Below, in pieces: positions 33,903 to 44,915 of a stretch of DNA of 64,000 nucleotides. The notes under the pieces were generated by a model. The model saw only the letters and a list, made by a program, of their open reading frames with translations, searched no databases and was not told the DNA's origin. The DNA is from Fistulifera solaris. Taxonomy: Eukaryota; Bacillariophyta; Bacillariophyceae; Naviculales; Stauroneidaceae. The translations under genes were made by a program, and so were the position numbers. The stretch covers positions 62,001-126,000 of the forward strand of contig AP026164.1 of NCBI GenBank assembly GCA_030295235.1. The letters run 5' to 3'. The stretch's first letter is position 1. Each line of letters starts with the position of its first letter.

Positions 33903-35368
33903 TTCTTGAGGTCGTATTTGTGCGTCAAAGAATGAAGTCGAAAGGTAGGCGAGAGGCGCAACAATGGGGATAAAGTTGAAAGTTGAATGCGACGGATTTC
34001 AAATAAATGCAATGCAAATTGATCGGGCGGAGTTTTTCGCAAAATGCAAGGCCCTGGTACTGCGAGCGTCACTGTACTGGGACGAGAAAAAGAGATGGAC
34101 GACGGAAAACGGAGAGAACGGAGATCCGAAGTCCGTGAATGATCATCATCGGCTAAATACGATCTGTACTTATTATACCATTGTAGAGAATTATGAATTA
34201 TTGTCTGCAAATTCGAAAGACCGAAGACCGAGACCAAGCGAATAGCAGAAGTAAGAAAGTATAGTTCGACACGCTCTAAAATAACAAATAACGAATATCG
34301 ATATTCATGTTATAATAACGTATTATATCAGAGCCATTTTTCCCAATATCGATATTTATCGATATTCGTACGCCTGACAGACGGATTTGTGGCATTTTAC
34401 GCTAAAATGGCTGTATTTTGCGGGCGAAGACAGACGGTCCCCGATATTAATATCGGTTATTATATCGTATAATACGATATTGATATTCGTAGAAATCGAA
34501 ATATCATGACTTACGGCTTCATAGTAGTCGTAGCGACAGAAGACAAAGAGGAGAAGGGAGAATAGGGCCTATGTTTTTGGTCGAGCAAGGCATTCAGGGT
34601 CAGACGTCGCGATGTCCCCCCTGCAAGGAAGACAGGCATGCTGGATGCCGGCTGCAGGTTGCACAACAGTACCAGGTAAAGAGAGCAAAAGACTGCGCAA
34701 TGCGCTGTGGGCGTGGCCGTGGCGCCTGATTTTAAGCGTCCATTAAGCCATTCGGGCTTGTTCTTTTTAAGAACGGACATTCAAAATTCAAACATTGAAC
34801 ACTCTCCTTGTTGCTTGTTGGGTCTGCGGCCTGGTCCCTGGTCATCAATTGTCTGTCAATCGTCAGACGTGAGGAGTCGTCGGGGTGGATCGACTCCTCT
34901 AAACCAAACGGATCGTCCCTAAACGTTATCTTGTCTTCTTCGGCCTTTAGAGACTTGACTATGAAGCTATATCTTGAAAAGCGTAATGTCGCTTGACTAT
35001 GATCCTCGAGTTGTCAATGAAGCAAACCGCAGCCTCGAGCCGCAGACCACCGTGGTAATGGTTATTCTTTTGTAGCTACTCAGTAAAAAAAGTAAATCGA
35101 GTCACGAGTCACTAGCAAAAACAAATTCAGTTGAGCGAGTCGTCAGTCGTTAGTCATGCAGGAGCGTTCACAGAGTTGCAACGCAGAAATCTAACAATCG
35201 AACTGATTGCAAATGCTTTCATTGAAATCGGTTCATTCGGGCTACTAGTTGCGATTTGCAATCAATTTCTTTGTTCGATGTGTTGGTAGAGAAAGCTGAC
35301 GCTAGACGAAATATCTTTCATATTTAACTTAACAAAAGACACTATCATCATCCCAACAACAAAAACGC
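33903..35368. other. Intergenic with AT-rich palindrome cluster
   Basis: About 1.5 kb between cyclase B and the heat shock factor, with no recognised gene. It contains the AT-rich inverted-repeat block at 34285-34500 (listed separately). Confidence 0.45.
34285..34500. repeat. AT-rich terminal inverted repeat, MITE-like
   Basis: About 215 bp bounded by CGAATATCGATATT (from about 34292) and its near-inverse ATATTGATATTCG (ending about 34490). Both ends also contain TTATAATAAC/GTTATTATA and further ATATCGATAT palindromes. An internal pair CAATATCGATATTTATCGATA is near 34345. The GC-richer centre carries GGCATTTTACGCTAAAATGGC. Shape and size fit a small inverted-repeat element; no duplicated target was confirmed. 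Confidence 0.55.
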
Positions 35369-36648
35369 TCATCTTGGCGCGAAGAAACGACTCATCGAAT
35401 CCACACCAAATTGCGAACAATGATTCAATAATATCTCTGCTTCATCGATGGTAAGTTGGCCACTGCGGAACGCCTCTAAAATTTCAGTGGAGGACAACGG
35501 CTGATCGCGACGCTCATGGAGATCGGCTGGGAGAAAAGGACCACGCGCCGATGCAGACAGCCCCCGGTTGTCAGCCTGAAATCGGGGTATCGAACGTAAA
35601 TCCAGCACCGGGGCCAGTGCTAATGCGGCTGCGGAGTTCGAAAGAAAATTATTGGATCTCAGTAGTGCGTCCGCCTGCATTTGAGAACGATTCTGTAAAA
35701 CAGAGGCAAGAAGGGCTTCTTCATTCTGTTGTGCCACGAGCTGCTGTGCAAGTAAGCTTCGTCGTCCCGCCATTCTACTGGTCATGTTACTCGAAACAAG
35801 GTCCGCAAGCTGATTGCGCTGTTGAAGAAGAAGACTTATAGGTTCCGAAAGTGTGGCACCAAGAGTATGAAGTAGACTGTTTCTGTCCAGATCAGCAGCA
35901 GCAGAATAAGAATTGAAGACGGCTGCCTCTCTTGCTGCTATTAAATGTGAAATAACGCCTTCCTGCGGAGCGTCTTGGGCTACAGTTGGTGACGAGGCTT
36001 TTGATTCCTCAATCATAGTGTCCGGCACTGCAGGAGCAGCTGCTACCGGATCATTCTCTCGATCGCTTTTCTTCGATTGCTTTCGTGGCTTTTTTAGCTG
36101 CAGGTTTCGAATCTTTCGGAGGACCTAAAATTTTGATGAGTTCCGGCTCGCCAGACTTGAATAGGGCATGTTGGTAGACGAAAGCATTGATCGGAAACTC
36201 GTCCTCCAGTATGACGCGCTCAAAGCCCCAGCGCAGTAGCCGGCGGAGAAAAGACTCGAAACGGCAGTTCTGAAACTCTTTGGCGTTAAGTGATGTTTCA
36301 TAGAACATTTTTGGCTCGATTCGAAAGCTTTGGCCATTTTTACTCCAGTGTATAGCTTCGCGATAATCTGGGTTGTTCAGCACTTCCCAGAGCTTTTCAA
36401 TAAACGACGGGCTTTTGTCACTGGTTTTACGAGGGCGTTTTGTGGAAGCGCGGTCGTCATTTGATGAGTGTTTTTCTGGTGCTAACGTTTCATCGCCTAT
36501 CATCGGAGCAACAAACCTTGTTAGTGTAAAGGCTTTGCAGGAAATGTTATAACATCGCCGCACACGAACCTTTGTCGGGGACCTCAGTGCCCTTCTCTGT
36601 TGTATTTGATTCCCTTTGATTAGTAGCATCGACAGTGTTTGGTTCCAT
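35369..36648 (-). CDS. HSF: Heat shock factor-type transcription factor
   Basis: DNA-binding regulator of the HSF family, which is greatly expanded in diatoms. Exon 1 is 36648-36570 (starts MEPNTVDATNQRE), the intron 36569-36497 (73 bp), exon 2 36496-35369. The HSF winged-helix domain lies at about residues 55-155: SFIEKLWEVLNNPDYREAIH, WSKNGQSFRI, then FQNCRFESFLRRLLRWGF, which is the recognition-helix region in the diatom variant. The C-terminal half is Gln/Leu/Ala/Ser-rich (SLLLQQRNQLADLV, RSLLAQQLVAQQNEEALLA), as in diatom HSF tails. The frame must shift near 36067-36070 to join the domain to the tail: one base too many there, or two missing in the linker. If unrepaired, the protein would end at EKRSRE soon after the DNA-binding domain. 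Corrected length is about 400 residues. Confidence 0.82.
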
Positions 36649-38655
36649 ATTGCAAATAAGCATCGCTCGTTCGAATTACCAATCGTTTCTGGTCTTCGAT
36701 GTGCGTCAAATGGCAACTTTTGAGCATAACTTTCCGGTTTGTCCTAGAAACACGTTGTCCTTCACGTTAAAGCCATGGATGACCGTCAACAAAGAAGCGA
36801 ACAGCGAAAAGGAGACATCTGACGTCCGAAGACTTTTGTCACGACATCTTTACGAATAAAAGGAGGGAAAACCTTATTAATCTGTATACAGTTTTGACAC
36901 AAGTTTCTATGCACTCTTCCCTGTCTCAAATTTCTGGTCACGTACCAAATGCCCGGAGATTGACAACAAGGGGCTGTAAGTCTTATCACGCGGGTCTTAG
37001 TGGAAGGGCGAAGTGATGCTAGGGAAAGTGCAGTGGCTATGGTGGTAAAAGTACAGATGGGAGGGTTAAATTCAGCAACTGTCACCTCGTCACCTCTCAT
37101 GTCTCATGTGTTACCATTAGTATCCATGACGGGGGGCTGGTTCTTTCAGATAAGGTATCGTACCGGTACTGAAACCAGTGAGTTTGTGGTCAGTAGTCAG
37201 TCTACTTTCATTGTACAAGGGGTACCAGGCAAATTGGGTGGCAGCAAAGAATGAACGACGCCTGTACCCTGTACAGCTTCAACAATTTCAACGGGGACAA
37301 AGTTGCTTTACTCTTTGACTGTCTCTAACCTCTAGTATCCTGTGAAGGTAGCAGTACACGCTTACTCCCAGCTCCACTTTCTTCTTCTCGCTTCCTAGAT
37401 CCGAGAAGCCGAAAGCCAAGAAGCGAGAAGATCAATACTTAGAAGTGAAGACAAAACAGAGCTGGGAAACGTTAAGTATCAGGTAAGGTCATCGCTTGAT
37501 CGTGGAGTGTCGGATGATGAACATGATAAAAGTCTTTACACTTTGAAGTTTGACAAATCAAATGACTGCATAAAGCATCCAATTCAGGAGAAAACTTTGT
37601 AGCTCCCCATTTCGGTGCAGAAAGTACCGGGACTGGCCCTCTACTAGCGCACTAAGGCTAGGGAGTTAGAACCAAAGCTTACTCATTGAAGTGTCAGACT
37701 GAAATATATGTGAATGAAAAGTGGAAAATTCAGTCGAATGTCAAGATTAGATTCTGACGATTAAAAAATTAGGAATAAAATATATATGTGGTTCTTTACC
37801 TCATGTCGTACCCTCTGGCCTCTGGCACTGGCAATTCTTACTGTAGGAGTAGACTAGCTATTCATTCGCTAATTCGCTTTTCGCTTCCGTTAGCATACCT
37901 GGTACAAAATACAAAAGCACAAGTGGTCTTCTGATTTAAGACTAATCCATGGCCAAAAGGTTATTTAGGACTAAGTGGCTCTCTCTAGACTCTAAAGACA
38001 AGGGAAGAGCTCTTGCTAGAGAGGTCAAAGTATTGCGGTTCAGGATTGAGCTTCTGCTATTGCAACACGTGCGTTGCTCTGTTGCTCTGCTGTTAAGCTT
38101 TGAGACTCTTGACTCTACAAGAGAGTCTCAGGCGACTCCATAATCTGTATCCTTATCTTTCACCTGATTCTCAAAATCAATCTAATTTCTCATCAGCCCC
38201 CATTCTCTTCGTAATTGTATGCCTTTGACCACCAATGTACGGACTGCGGACACTTACTCTAGGGATCATTCTCTCCATCCTGTACATGACCACTGTAGTC
38301 TAGGTTGGCCAAGAGCTAAGAGAGGAAGACTATCACACTAACTCCGTACGATCGGTAAAATCCTTTATTCGTTTAGAGCCTTGTGTTTTCGTTTTTACGG
38401 ATTGCAAAGTAATTGCTAATTTCTCGTTGATCAAATAATTTGAAGTTACGAGGTGCAAATTCTCATTTTTGGTCACAACAAAACTTCTTCCTTCTTCCTC
38501 ATTCTTTCCACGGCGGACCATTTGTAGTAGTACAAACACATCGTAAAATTAATCCTTACATAGTCACACCCGTTTCCCACACAAATATTAAGATGACGCT
38601 CTGCTTACAACGTTTTGTTCTCAAATTTTCATTGCTGTCAAGTGTTCACCCTCGT
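36649..38655. other. Intergenic, HSF to aldo-keto reductase
   Basis: About 2 kb without a recognisable gene. A GTACC cluster lies at 37155-37235 (GTACCGGTAC, GGGGTACCAGG), and several short frames have no family resemblance. Confidence 0.4.
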
Positions 38656-39799
38656 CTAATCTAGCGTAATATCCATTTTGACACCTTCCATCGTACCGGC
38701 TTTGCTGGTATCTCGATTGACACATTTTCGATACAATTCTTGAAACGCGTCGAGGTTGTCCGTGGTGGTCAATGCGTCTAAGCGAGTCATGTCTTCCTTG
38801 GACAAAACAAAGTCAAAGACTTGCGCATTCTCTATCATACGCGATTTCTTCACACTCTTGGGAATATAAACGAACCCTTTCTGAATGCACCATCGTCCAA
38901 GTATTTGCGCTACGGTCTTGTTGGGGTAGTGACTCGCCACGTCTAGCAAGACGTCATTCTCCATTTGCTTGCCATCCCGCAGACTTCGGTAGGACTGCAT
39001 GACAACACCTTCCTGCTGAAACTTCTGTATGGTGTTCATACGATACAGAAATGGATTGATCTCGATCTGGTTGACAGCCGGAAGATCCATGATGCCTGCT
39101 TCCTTTAACTCAAGATAATCTTCCCAAGCGTAATTCGAGACACCGATATTTTTTATTTTCCCCGCTGCTTTAAGTTCAACCAGCTTCTTGTAAGCCTCCA
39201 CGTGATGCTGAGGGACCGGCCAATGAATGAGGTACAAATCAAGATAGTCCGTTTGTAGATCTCGGAGTGTTTTCTCTAGCTGCGCTGCCACAGCATCGGG
39301 TCCTTTCTCAATCGTTGTCGTCCAGACTTTACTGACGAGGAAGAGATCTTTTCGATTCACACCCGCATCTTGAATCGCCAAGCCAACTTGGTCTTCATTG
39401 CCGTAAAACTCAGCGCATTCTAAAAGGCGATAACCTACATCCAAAGCATCCTTGACGCATTCTCGTGCGCTTCGTTGAGGAGCACTTTCCGTAGCAGCGG
39501 CTGTCGCAGAGGCAGGGACGAAACCGACTTTGTAGGTCCCAAAACCGATTGCTGGATGGGCAGTTCCATCGCGAAGAAAAAAAAGAAGGACTTTCGATCG
39601 CAGAAGAGGACATGCTTTGATGAAGTAGCCAATTTTGTCGCTTATACAAAGGATTGAGAGTACGATACGTCAATTCTCCGACTTTTCTTGTAGTTGCAAC
39701 TGTACGGCTGGGCGTTAGCAATGCGCGAACCAGAAACGCTCTCATAGAGAAAAGGAAAAGAACCAAAATTGATTGTTTAGAGCAAGTAGTTCTCTTCAT
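38656..39799 (-). CDS. Aldo-keto reductase, organelle presequence
   Basis: NADPH-dependent carbonyl reductase of the AKR superfamily, about 380 residues. The ATG at 39799 gives a hydrophobic, basic leader (MKRTTCSKQSILVLFLF); an alternative ATG at 39745 starts MRAFLVRALLTPSRT, so targeting is undecided. The barrel begins at HPAIGFGTYKVGF; further motifs are FYGNEDQVG (Tyr), FLVSKVWTT (Lys), DLYLIHWPVP (His), GVSNYAWEDYLE, and VYIPKSVKKSRMIENAQVFD (cofactor loop). The catalytic aspartate is replaced: GYRLLECAEFYGNE has Glu where GYRxxDTA is usual. The frame breaks at an eight-base homopolymer (39577-39584); a run of seven or ten would join the leader to the barrel. It is not closely similar to the AKR half of the TauD fusion. 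Confidence 0.82.
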
Positions 39800-40373
39800 G
39801 GCCTAACGCCGAAAGTAATGGAAGATCTGCTTTTCGTTGTGTTTTGTGATATTGCGAAGAAAGCAATGCGATAGCGTCGATCGTTCTTTCAGTGCCGGGA
39901 CTCGAGTAGATTGAGTCGGATTGCGTTGTCTTCGGGGTTTACCAGGTACAAGTACAAAGTACGTACTACTACTACTTTGTAAATACTAAAAGGACTACGG
40001 GATACCAGGGTACTTGTACGGGAAGTCATGCTGTCAGATAACCGTGACTGCGTTTTAGTCATGAACTGTGATTCGTTTCGATCCAGACTTCTGACCTCTA
40101 AAAAACATGGATTACTTGGCTTGATCTCTGCTCAAATTAGTGGGAAGTAACTACCGGGTAAGGTGATGCTAACGGTAGGACTCCTCAATACATTGATTCA
40201 TTGGAGTCGAAGTTCACTTTGACCTAGTTTGTAATTTTCATCTATATCATCTACATCTACAACAATACCAGGTACGACACAAAAAGTCCACAATCATGTT
40301 CTGAAATCACCGACCGTCATTTCGATCAAACGTCCCACAAATTGTCTATAAACTTTGTGGAAAACTCAACATC
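39800..40373. other. Intergenic with GTAC/TCATGA repeat
   Basis: About 570 bp, no gene. 39945-40075 holds ACCAGGTACAAGTACAAAGTACGTAC and CCAGGGTACTTGTAC, followed by ACTGCGTTTTAGTCATGAAC. This is the same word order as at 17715-17810. Confidence 0.5.
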
Positions 40374-41681
40374 TCACGTATCCATGCAACTATCGCCACT
40401 CGTGTCGTGTTGACTCATCCAAAGGCACGTCTGCTTGTCGAATGATGTCGTGACGATGAAGTTTTGTCCACTACTGCAAAGTGCCCGAATGGGCTGTGTG
40501 TGCGGGATAGTCAGTCGTTCGACCAACTGACTGCTGGCCACATCCCAAACACACAATGCTGCCTGGTCTTGCGTATTGCTCACGACGTAGCTGTCGTTCG
40601 CCCAGATTATTTTCGGCGTACTGAATCCATCGGCCGTATGGCCATATAAATTTCGAACAATCCCACCTTCCAGATTCAGAATGATGTTCCGATTGGCATC
40701 GGTGGCGGCTGCCAAGTATTGTTGATTAGGTGATAGTTGTAGATCCATGATGGTAAAGGACACGTGATAGTCGTGATTTCCGCTACTATCGGCATTCAAA
40801 TTGACTTGTTTTTCCGGTTCGAATGTGTTTTCATTGAAGTATTGCAGAAAAGGCGTACCGCGAACGTGGCAAATGAATCTGTGATTGGGGAGAAAGAGAC
40901 ACGTCTCAACAGGGTCATTCCAATGCAACGATGTAACAAACTGCACATTCATTGTAGGTTCGAAAGCGGTAGGTGGCGTGATTTTGTAGATGTGAATTGA
41001 TCCGTTTGCCGAAGCAGTTGCTAAAGTAGGCTCGTGGCATGACCAAGCCAAACTTTTAACGTATTTGTTGTGAGGCTTGGGCAACACGACGACGTTGTCG
41101 TTACTTTGTGGCTCCGCTGCTGCCGCTTTCGAATCGACCAGATAGACATTTCCATCCATACAGGCTGCCGCAACAATATTCTTGGCCACCATTGAGAACG
41201 CAACACACATAACCGGCGTTCCTAACGAATAGCGAGCCGCCGATCGCACCGTTTCCTCGGCACTGGACGTATACACCGATCCCCAACGTACGAGTGACAA
41301 GACTCCATCCGCTCCACCAGTCGCCAAGATGGTATAATCTGCATTTAAAGAACAGCAAAGCGGATTACTCAGGCCATGTAAATTGTTCAAAACGATTGCC
41401 GGCGTACTCGGGTAGGTTCCGTCGCCTGCTTTTACAAACGCCATTTGAGCGGTCTGATTCTTGTTGATGCCTGTTTGTTGTTGACCCAAAGCGAGTTGAC
41501 TAAAATTAGGTAATGCGGTTTCCTTTCGAAACATTTCAATTTCCGCCTTAAGTGATTCATTCTCAATTTGTAAAACTTTAACTCGTGCCGTCAATTCTTT
41601 CACTCGCTGCTGTAAGACAGCATTCTCGGCACGAGTTGCCGTTAACTGATCAGCCTGACCGATATCACCTAACAAATCCAT
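40374..41681 (-). CDS. WD40-repeat protein with N-terminal coiled coil
   Basis: Intronless, 435 residues, no frame break. The first ~65 residues form a coiled coil (LQQRVKELTARVKVLQIENE, SLKAEIEMF). From about residue 95 come roughly seven WD40-type blades: CSLNADYTILATGGADGVLS, VAFSMVAKNIVAAACMDGNV, SLAWSCHEPTLATASANGSI, MDLQLSPNQQYLAAATDANR, YVVSNTQDQAALCVWDV and FIVTTSFDKQTCLWM. Only some blades keep a clear Trp-Asp end. It acts as a scaffold by inference; no complex was identified from sequence. Confidence 0.75.
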   Translation of the reverse strand: MDLLGDIGQADQLTATRAENAVLQQRVKELTARVKVLQIENESLKAEIEMFRKETALPNFSQLALGQQQTGINKNQTAQMAFVKAGDGTYPSTPAIVLNNLHGLSNPLCCSLNADYTILATGGADGVLSLVRWGSVYTSSAEETVRSAARYSLGTPVMCVAFSMVAKNIVAAACMDGNVYLVDSKAAAAEPQSNDNVVVLPKPHNKYVKSLAWSCHEPTLATASANGSIHIYKITPPTAFEPTMNVQFVTSLHWNDPVETCLFLPNHRFICHVRGTPFLQYFNENTFEPEKQVNLNADSSGNHDYHVSFTIMDLQLSPNQQYLAAATDANRNIILNLEGGIVRNLYGHTADGFSTPKIIWANDSYVVSNTQDQAALCVWDVASSQLVERLTIPHTQPIRALCSSGQNFIVTTSFDKQTCLWMSQHDTSGDSCMDT

Positions 41682-42067
41682 TTCTTTGCTCTGCTTCTGC
41701 CTGCACCTATAAATGAAACTGCTCTTCTAATAAATCATCAAGCAACAAAGTGAACTACCGGGTATTGAAGCACTCTGGAAAGCAAGTGAACCGAATTGGC
41801 AAAAGTGCACTATTGATAAAAACGATGCGCGTTTTTATTGTCGGTGATTGCTGATTGCACTATACAGTGGCAGTCTTGTATGCTAGTGACTCGGAGTTGA
41901 GTTCGATAACAACGACGCCAGACACGAAAGAACCGATATAGTACGAAGATCGGTGGTTCTGTAATGTGATCGGACTTGTATCTGAATGCCAAAATATGAA
42001 AAAAAAAACAATTGTATGGACTTTGTGACTACGCAAGTTTTTATGTTGTTGTGAAAAGGAGTTTTCA
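41682..42067. other. Intergenic, WD40 to hypothetical gene
   Basis: About 385 bp. Nothing recognised beyond the likely promoter of the WD40 gene and the 3' end of the next gene. Confidence 0.4.
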
Positions 42068-42598
42068 TCAATCCACGACGCGCTCATCCACCAATGCCAA
42101 GACTCGCGCCCAATTTTGATCCGGTTGCGTCTGTTTGTGCGCAAACATTGATACCTCCTCGTTTATTTTTGTTATGTTTAGAAAAGGATGCCTGCGTTTA
42201 CTTTTGTGATAGTGCTCGACTATAGATCTCACAATGGTAGGAGTGTGGTCTCTTCTATAAGATCCACTTTCCAAGCCTCGGCAGTTGTACTGAGAGAGTC
42301 CTTCAACTAGTATCTGTGATATGTGATTTTCCAATTGGGGCGGCTCAATAGTTTTTGTAAGCGCCGCTTCTCTGTCTACAACTGCATTTTCGGATCGGCG
42401 CAATCTTCTCTTGATGAGTTCACATTCGTGAAGATACATTTTGACCGTATCTTTCGTTCTAAAACGATGACATTCCTTAATCTGTAGCTCCAGATACTCT
42501 TTTGATGACAAAGAAGACTGTGATTGTGGGTCACTCGGAGGAAGTTGATGGATAACGATTGTGTTATCGAAATGAACCCTCGGTCGTCGAGTTATCAT
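42068..42598 (-). CDS. Hypothetical protein, RGLE-motif type
   Basis: Intronless frame of 176 residues starting MITRRPRVHFDNTIVIHQLP; the TTG just upstream is ignored. It is highly charged and mainly helical (YLELQIKECHRFRTKDTVKM, LHECELIKRRLRRSE). NCRGLESGSYRRDH followed by a helix resembles the short 'RGLE' segment seen in many uncharacterised diatom proteins; this comparison is from memory. No signal peptide, membrane segment or catalytic motif was found. Its function is unknown, and the gene call rests on the open frame and codon-like composition. Confidence 0.5.
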   Translation of the reverse strand: MITRRPRVHFDNTIVIHQLPPSDPQSQSSLSSKEYLELQIKECHRFRTKDTVKMYLHECELIKRRLRRSENAVVDREAALTKTIEPPQLENHISQILVEGLSQYNCRGLESGSYRRDHTPTIVRSIVEHYHKSKRRHPFLNITKINEEVSMFAHKQTQPDQNWARVLALVDERVVD

Positions 42599-43070
42599 CA
42601 AAGGACTTATGGGGAGAAAGAAAGTGTTCCTTTAACGCTGCTCGCTTGATCTCCGGTGGTGAGATTTCACGAGAGAGAGCATTTTGACTCAATTTTTGGT
42701 AAGTAGACGAGAAAGATTTTCGAAATGATGATGCAAAATGATAAATGATTTAGATTTGGTTGTGTGGATTCTGCGATGATTATTACGGAGTATGTTTCAG
42801 ATTTTTTGGATCCATTTTGATAACGGTACGATAGGAATTTTAACGTCACTATAGTTCGGAGTGTGCTTAAGCTTTGCCCACGATTGGATTGTAGTCATGA
42901 GACAGACATTGACGTTTTCCTTTTGCTAAGGGACCTGCCACGTAATTATCGCTAAAAAGAATTGATAAATTTGTGTTTTCTTTTCAGTGGCAGCTCTGAT
43001 TACTTCTGTAATTGACAATGTAGAGAGAATCTTGCAGCGGACAAGTAGGGAAAAGAGTAAATCAAGTAAA
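42599..43070. repeat. Intergenic with partial dispersed-repeat copy
   Basis: About 470 bp without a gene. 42820-42900 has GGTACGATAGGAATTTTAACGTCAC and then CACGATTGGATTGTAGTCATGAGAC, sharing words with the repeats at 14129, 17760 and 40045. Confidence 0.45.
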
Positions 43071-44423
43071 TCAGACCTCTTCTGCGTAGTCCGAAGCAAG
43101 CTCGAAAGCAATCACAAAAAAATTGAAGCCGCCCTTTGTAATCTCAAGTTTGATCGGAACTCTACCTTGGGATAAAGACACATTTGGTATATCAACAGAA
43201 ACCCATGAGAACCAACTTTCAGTGGTTGGAAGCGAGTCAAACGTTCCATAGACTTCTTGTGTTTGCGGGTTGACTACTTGGAAGGAACCCCATCCTTCTG
43301 GACTGGCGATATAAAACTGCAAGATGTAGATCCCTGAGGACACCACATTTAACGTATACTCAATCCAGTCACCGGGATCAAGACTTCCAATGTTGCCATT
43401 GTTTGGATCCACTTCAACCCCATTCGTATTCGTATAGTCTTTGGCTGGAACAAGATAATGATTATCTTCACTATCGCCCGTAGCTGAATCGATAAAATTG
43501 AGACCAAGGAATTCCAAATTAAAGCCTCCTTGCAAAACGAATATTTCCATATTGTGAGTTTCTGCATCGAAGTATGCTTCCCCGACCAAAACCGTTGTCC
43601 ATTCTTCCCAGCTCGATGTAGTGGGTAACGTGAGAATTATCCCAAAAACTTGTCCTGTTTGCCGATGCGTTATAGCGAATGACCCAACATCTTCTGGATT
43701 CGAAACTCTGGCGTAGATTTCATATTTTCCCGATTGCGGCAAAGTTAGATTAAAGAATAGCTCATCGCCGGAGAAAATGTAATCCAGATTGAGGGTCCCT
43801 TCCGATGATTCTGCTAATTCAACCCCAACGTGCCCCCGGTCGAAATTCTTGGCAAACACCATGTAGTCATACGTTACGAAAGCCTCCACCAAAGTGAAAT
43901 TCATACTTAAAAGATTCCACCCACTTTGAAGAGAATTTACGCGCAGGGTTGTAGAGCCTTTTCGTAGAGCAACCAAGCCTGCATCCATTGTTTCCCAATT
44001 CTGCCATCCTTGTGTATTGGCTACCCCCGAAAATACTTTATAGACTTCGCTAGTCCCTTGATTCACCAAATCAAAGGCACCCTCTCCTGTTTTACTTGCA
44101 GTTCGTATGGTCATGTTGAAAAGTCCTGCAGTCGACAAGGCCATGTCGAAGGAGACCCAATGTCCCTGTTGCATCCAACCTACATCGAAACCACCTTCAG
44201 ACGATGGTTCTAATAGGATACCGTAGTAGTCGCACAATTCCGCGGATGTAATAGTTACGGTGTCACCAACGTTGAGAGGTGTTGTGGAAATAGGAAGGCT
44301 ACCACACTCGATTGGCTCGGGCACAGTACCATTTTGGCGCCAAAAATCATCGTCTTGCGTTTGTGCCTGAATTGCATTTGCGTTCGTTCCGAGCACGACG
44401 ACGACCAACAACAAAGAAAGCAT
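43071..44423 (-). CDS. Secreted protein with three CBM6-like repeats
   Basis: Secreted, probably glycan-binding protein of 450 residues with no intron or frame break. The signal peptide is MLSLLLVVVVLGTNANA. Three beta-sandwich repeats follow at about 60-180, 185-315 and 325-445. Each has a G-W/GD segment (GWMQQGHWVSFDMALSTAGL, LDPGDWIEYTLNVVSSGIY), a G-F/G-A turn (GEGAFDLVN, GWGSFQVVNPQTQEVYGTF), a TxxWxxW strand (TESWFSWVSV) and a GFN/GWN end (KGGFNFFVIAFEL). The pattern is that of carbohydrate-binding module family 6. No catalytic domain is attached. The same repeat type builds the giant protein at 49.5-56.6 kb, on the opposite strand 5 kb away. Confidence 0.75.
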   Translation of the reverse strand: MLSLLLVVVVLGTNANAIQAQTQDDDFWRQNGTVPEPIECGSLPISTTPLNVGDTVTITSAELCDYYGILLEPSSEGGFDVGWMQQGHWVSFDMALSTAGLFNMTIRTASKTGEGAFDLVNQGTSEVYKVFSGVANTQGWQNWETMDAGLVALRKGSTTLRVNSLQSGWNLLSMNFTLVEAFVTYDYMVFAKNFDRGHVGVELAESSEGTLNLDYIFSGDELFFNLTLPQSGKYEIYARVSNPEDVGSFAITHRQTGQVFGIILTLPTTSSWEEWTTVLVGEAYFDAETHNMEIFVLQGGFNLEFLGLNFIDSATGDSEDNHYLVPAKDYTNTNGVEVDPNNGNIGSLDPGDWIEYTLNVVSSGIYILQFYIASPEGWGSFQVVNPQTQEVYGTFDSLPTTESWFSWVSVDIPNVSLSQGRVPIKLEITKGGFNFFVIAFELASDYAEEV

Positions 44424-44915
44424 GCTTCAACAACGTGGTGGATGAATCGGAGGGTCGCCGTCTTTTCTTTTGTTTCAAAAAAAATACAGTATGTGTTTGG
44501 TTGGCATATATATCATCGGCTTCTTTATTTCTCTGCGGCTTTGAATTATTCGAAGTCTTTGTGAGGACTTCATTCGAAGTTCGAAGTACAGAAAAGATGA
44601 CATGAAGTGTTACTCCGTGACATAAAAAAGAGTACACAGCTTTCGACATTTTTCTGGTAACCTTATTGCATCCGCATTGGCGTGTCGCAGAAAAGAAGCA
44701 CAACCAAAAAGCCCAACACGAAATCTACTTCGACGGCTCGACCGTTTTTGGTGGATAGCTGAAGGCAGCGCCTAGCAAACTTGAATGAAGCTTGTTACTG
44801 CATTCTTGTTTCTTGTTTTGTCAATCCGTTGGTTTGTCGTCCCATAGCAAGAAAATACTTTGTACTAACATTAGCAACGCACGTCATGCACGAAAGTGAC
44901 CATGTTCGATCTGAT
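44424..44915. other. Intergenic, CBM6-like gene to hydroxyacid oxidase
   Basis: About 490 bp; expected to hold the promoter of the three-repeat CBM6-like gene. No gene was seen. Confidence 0.4.
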
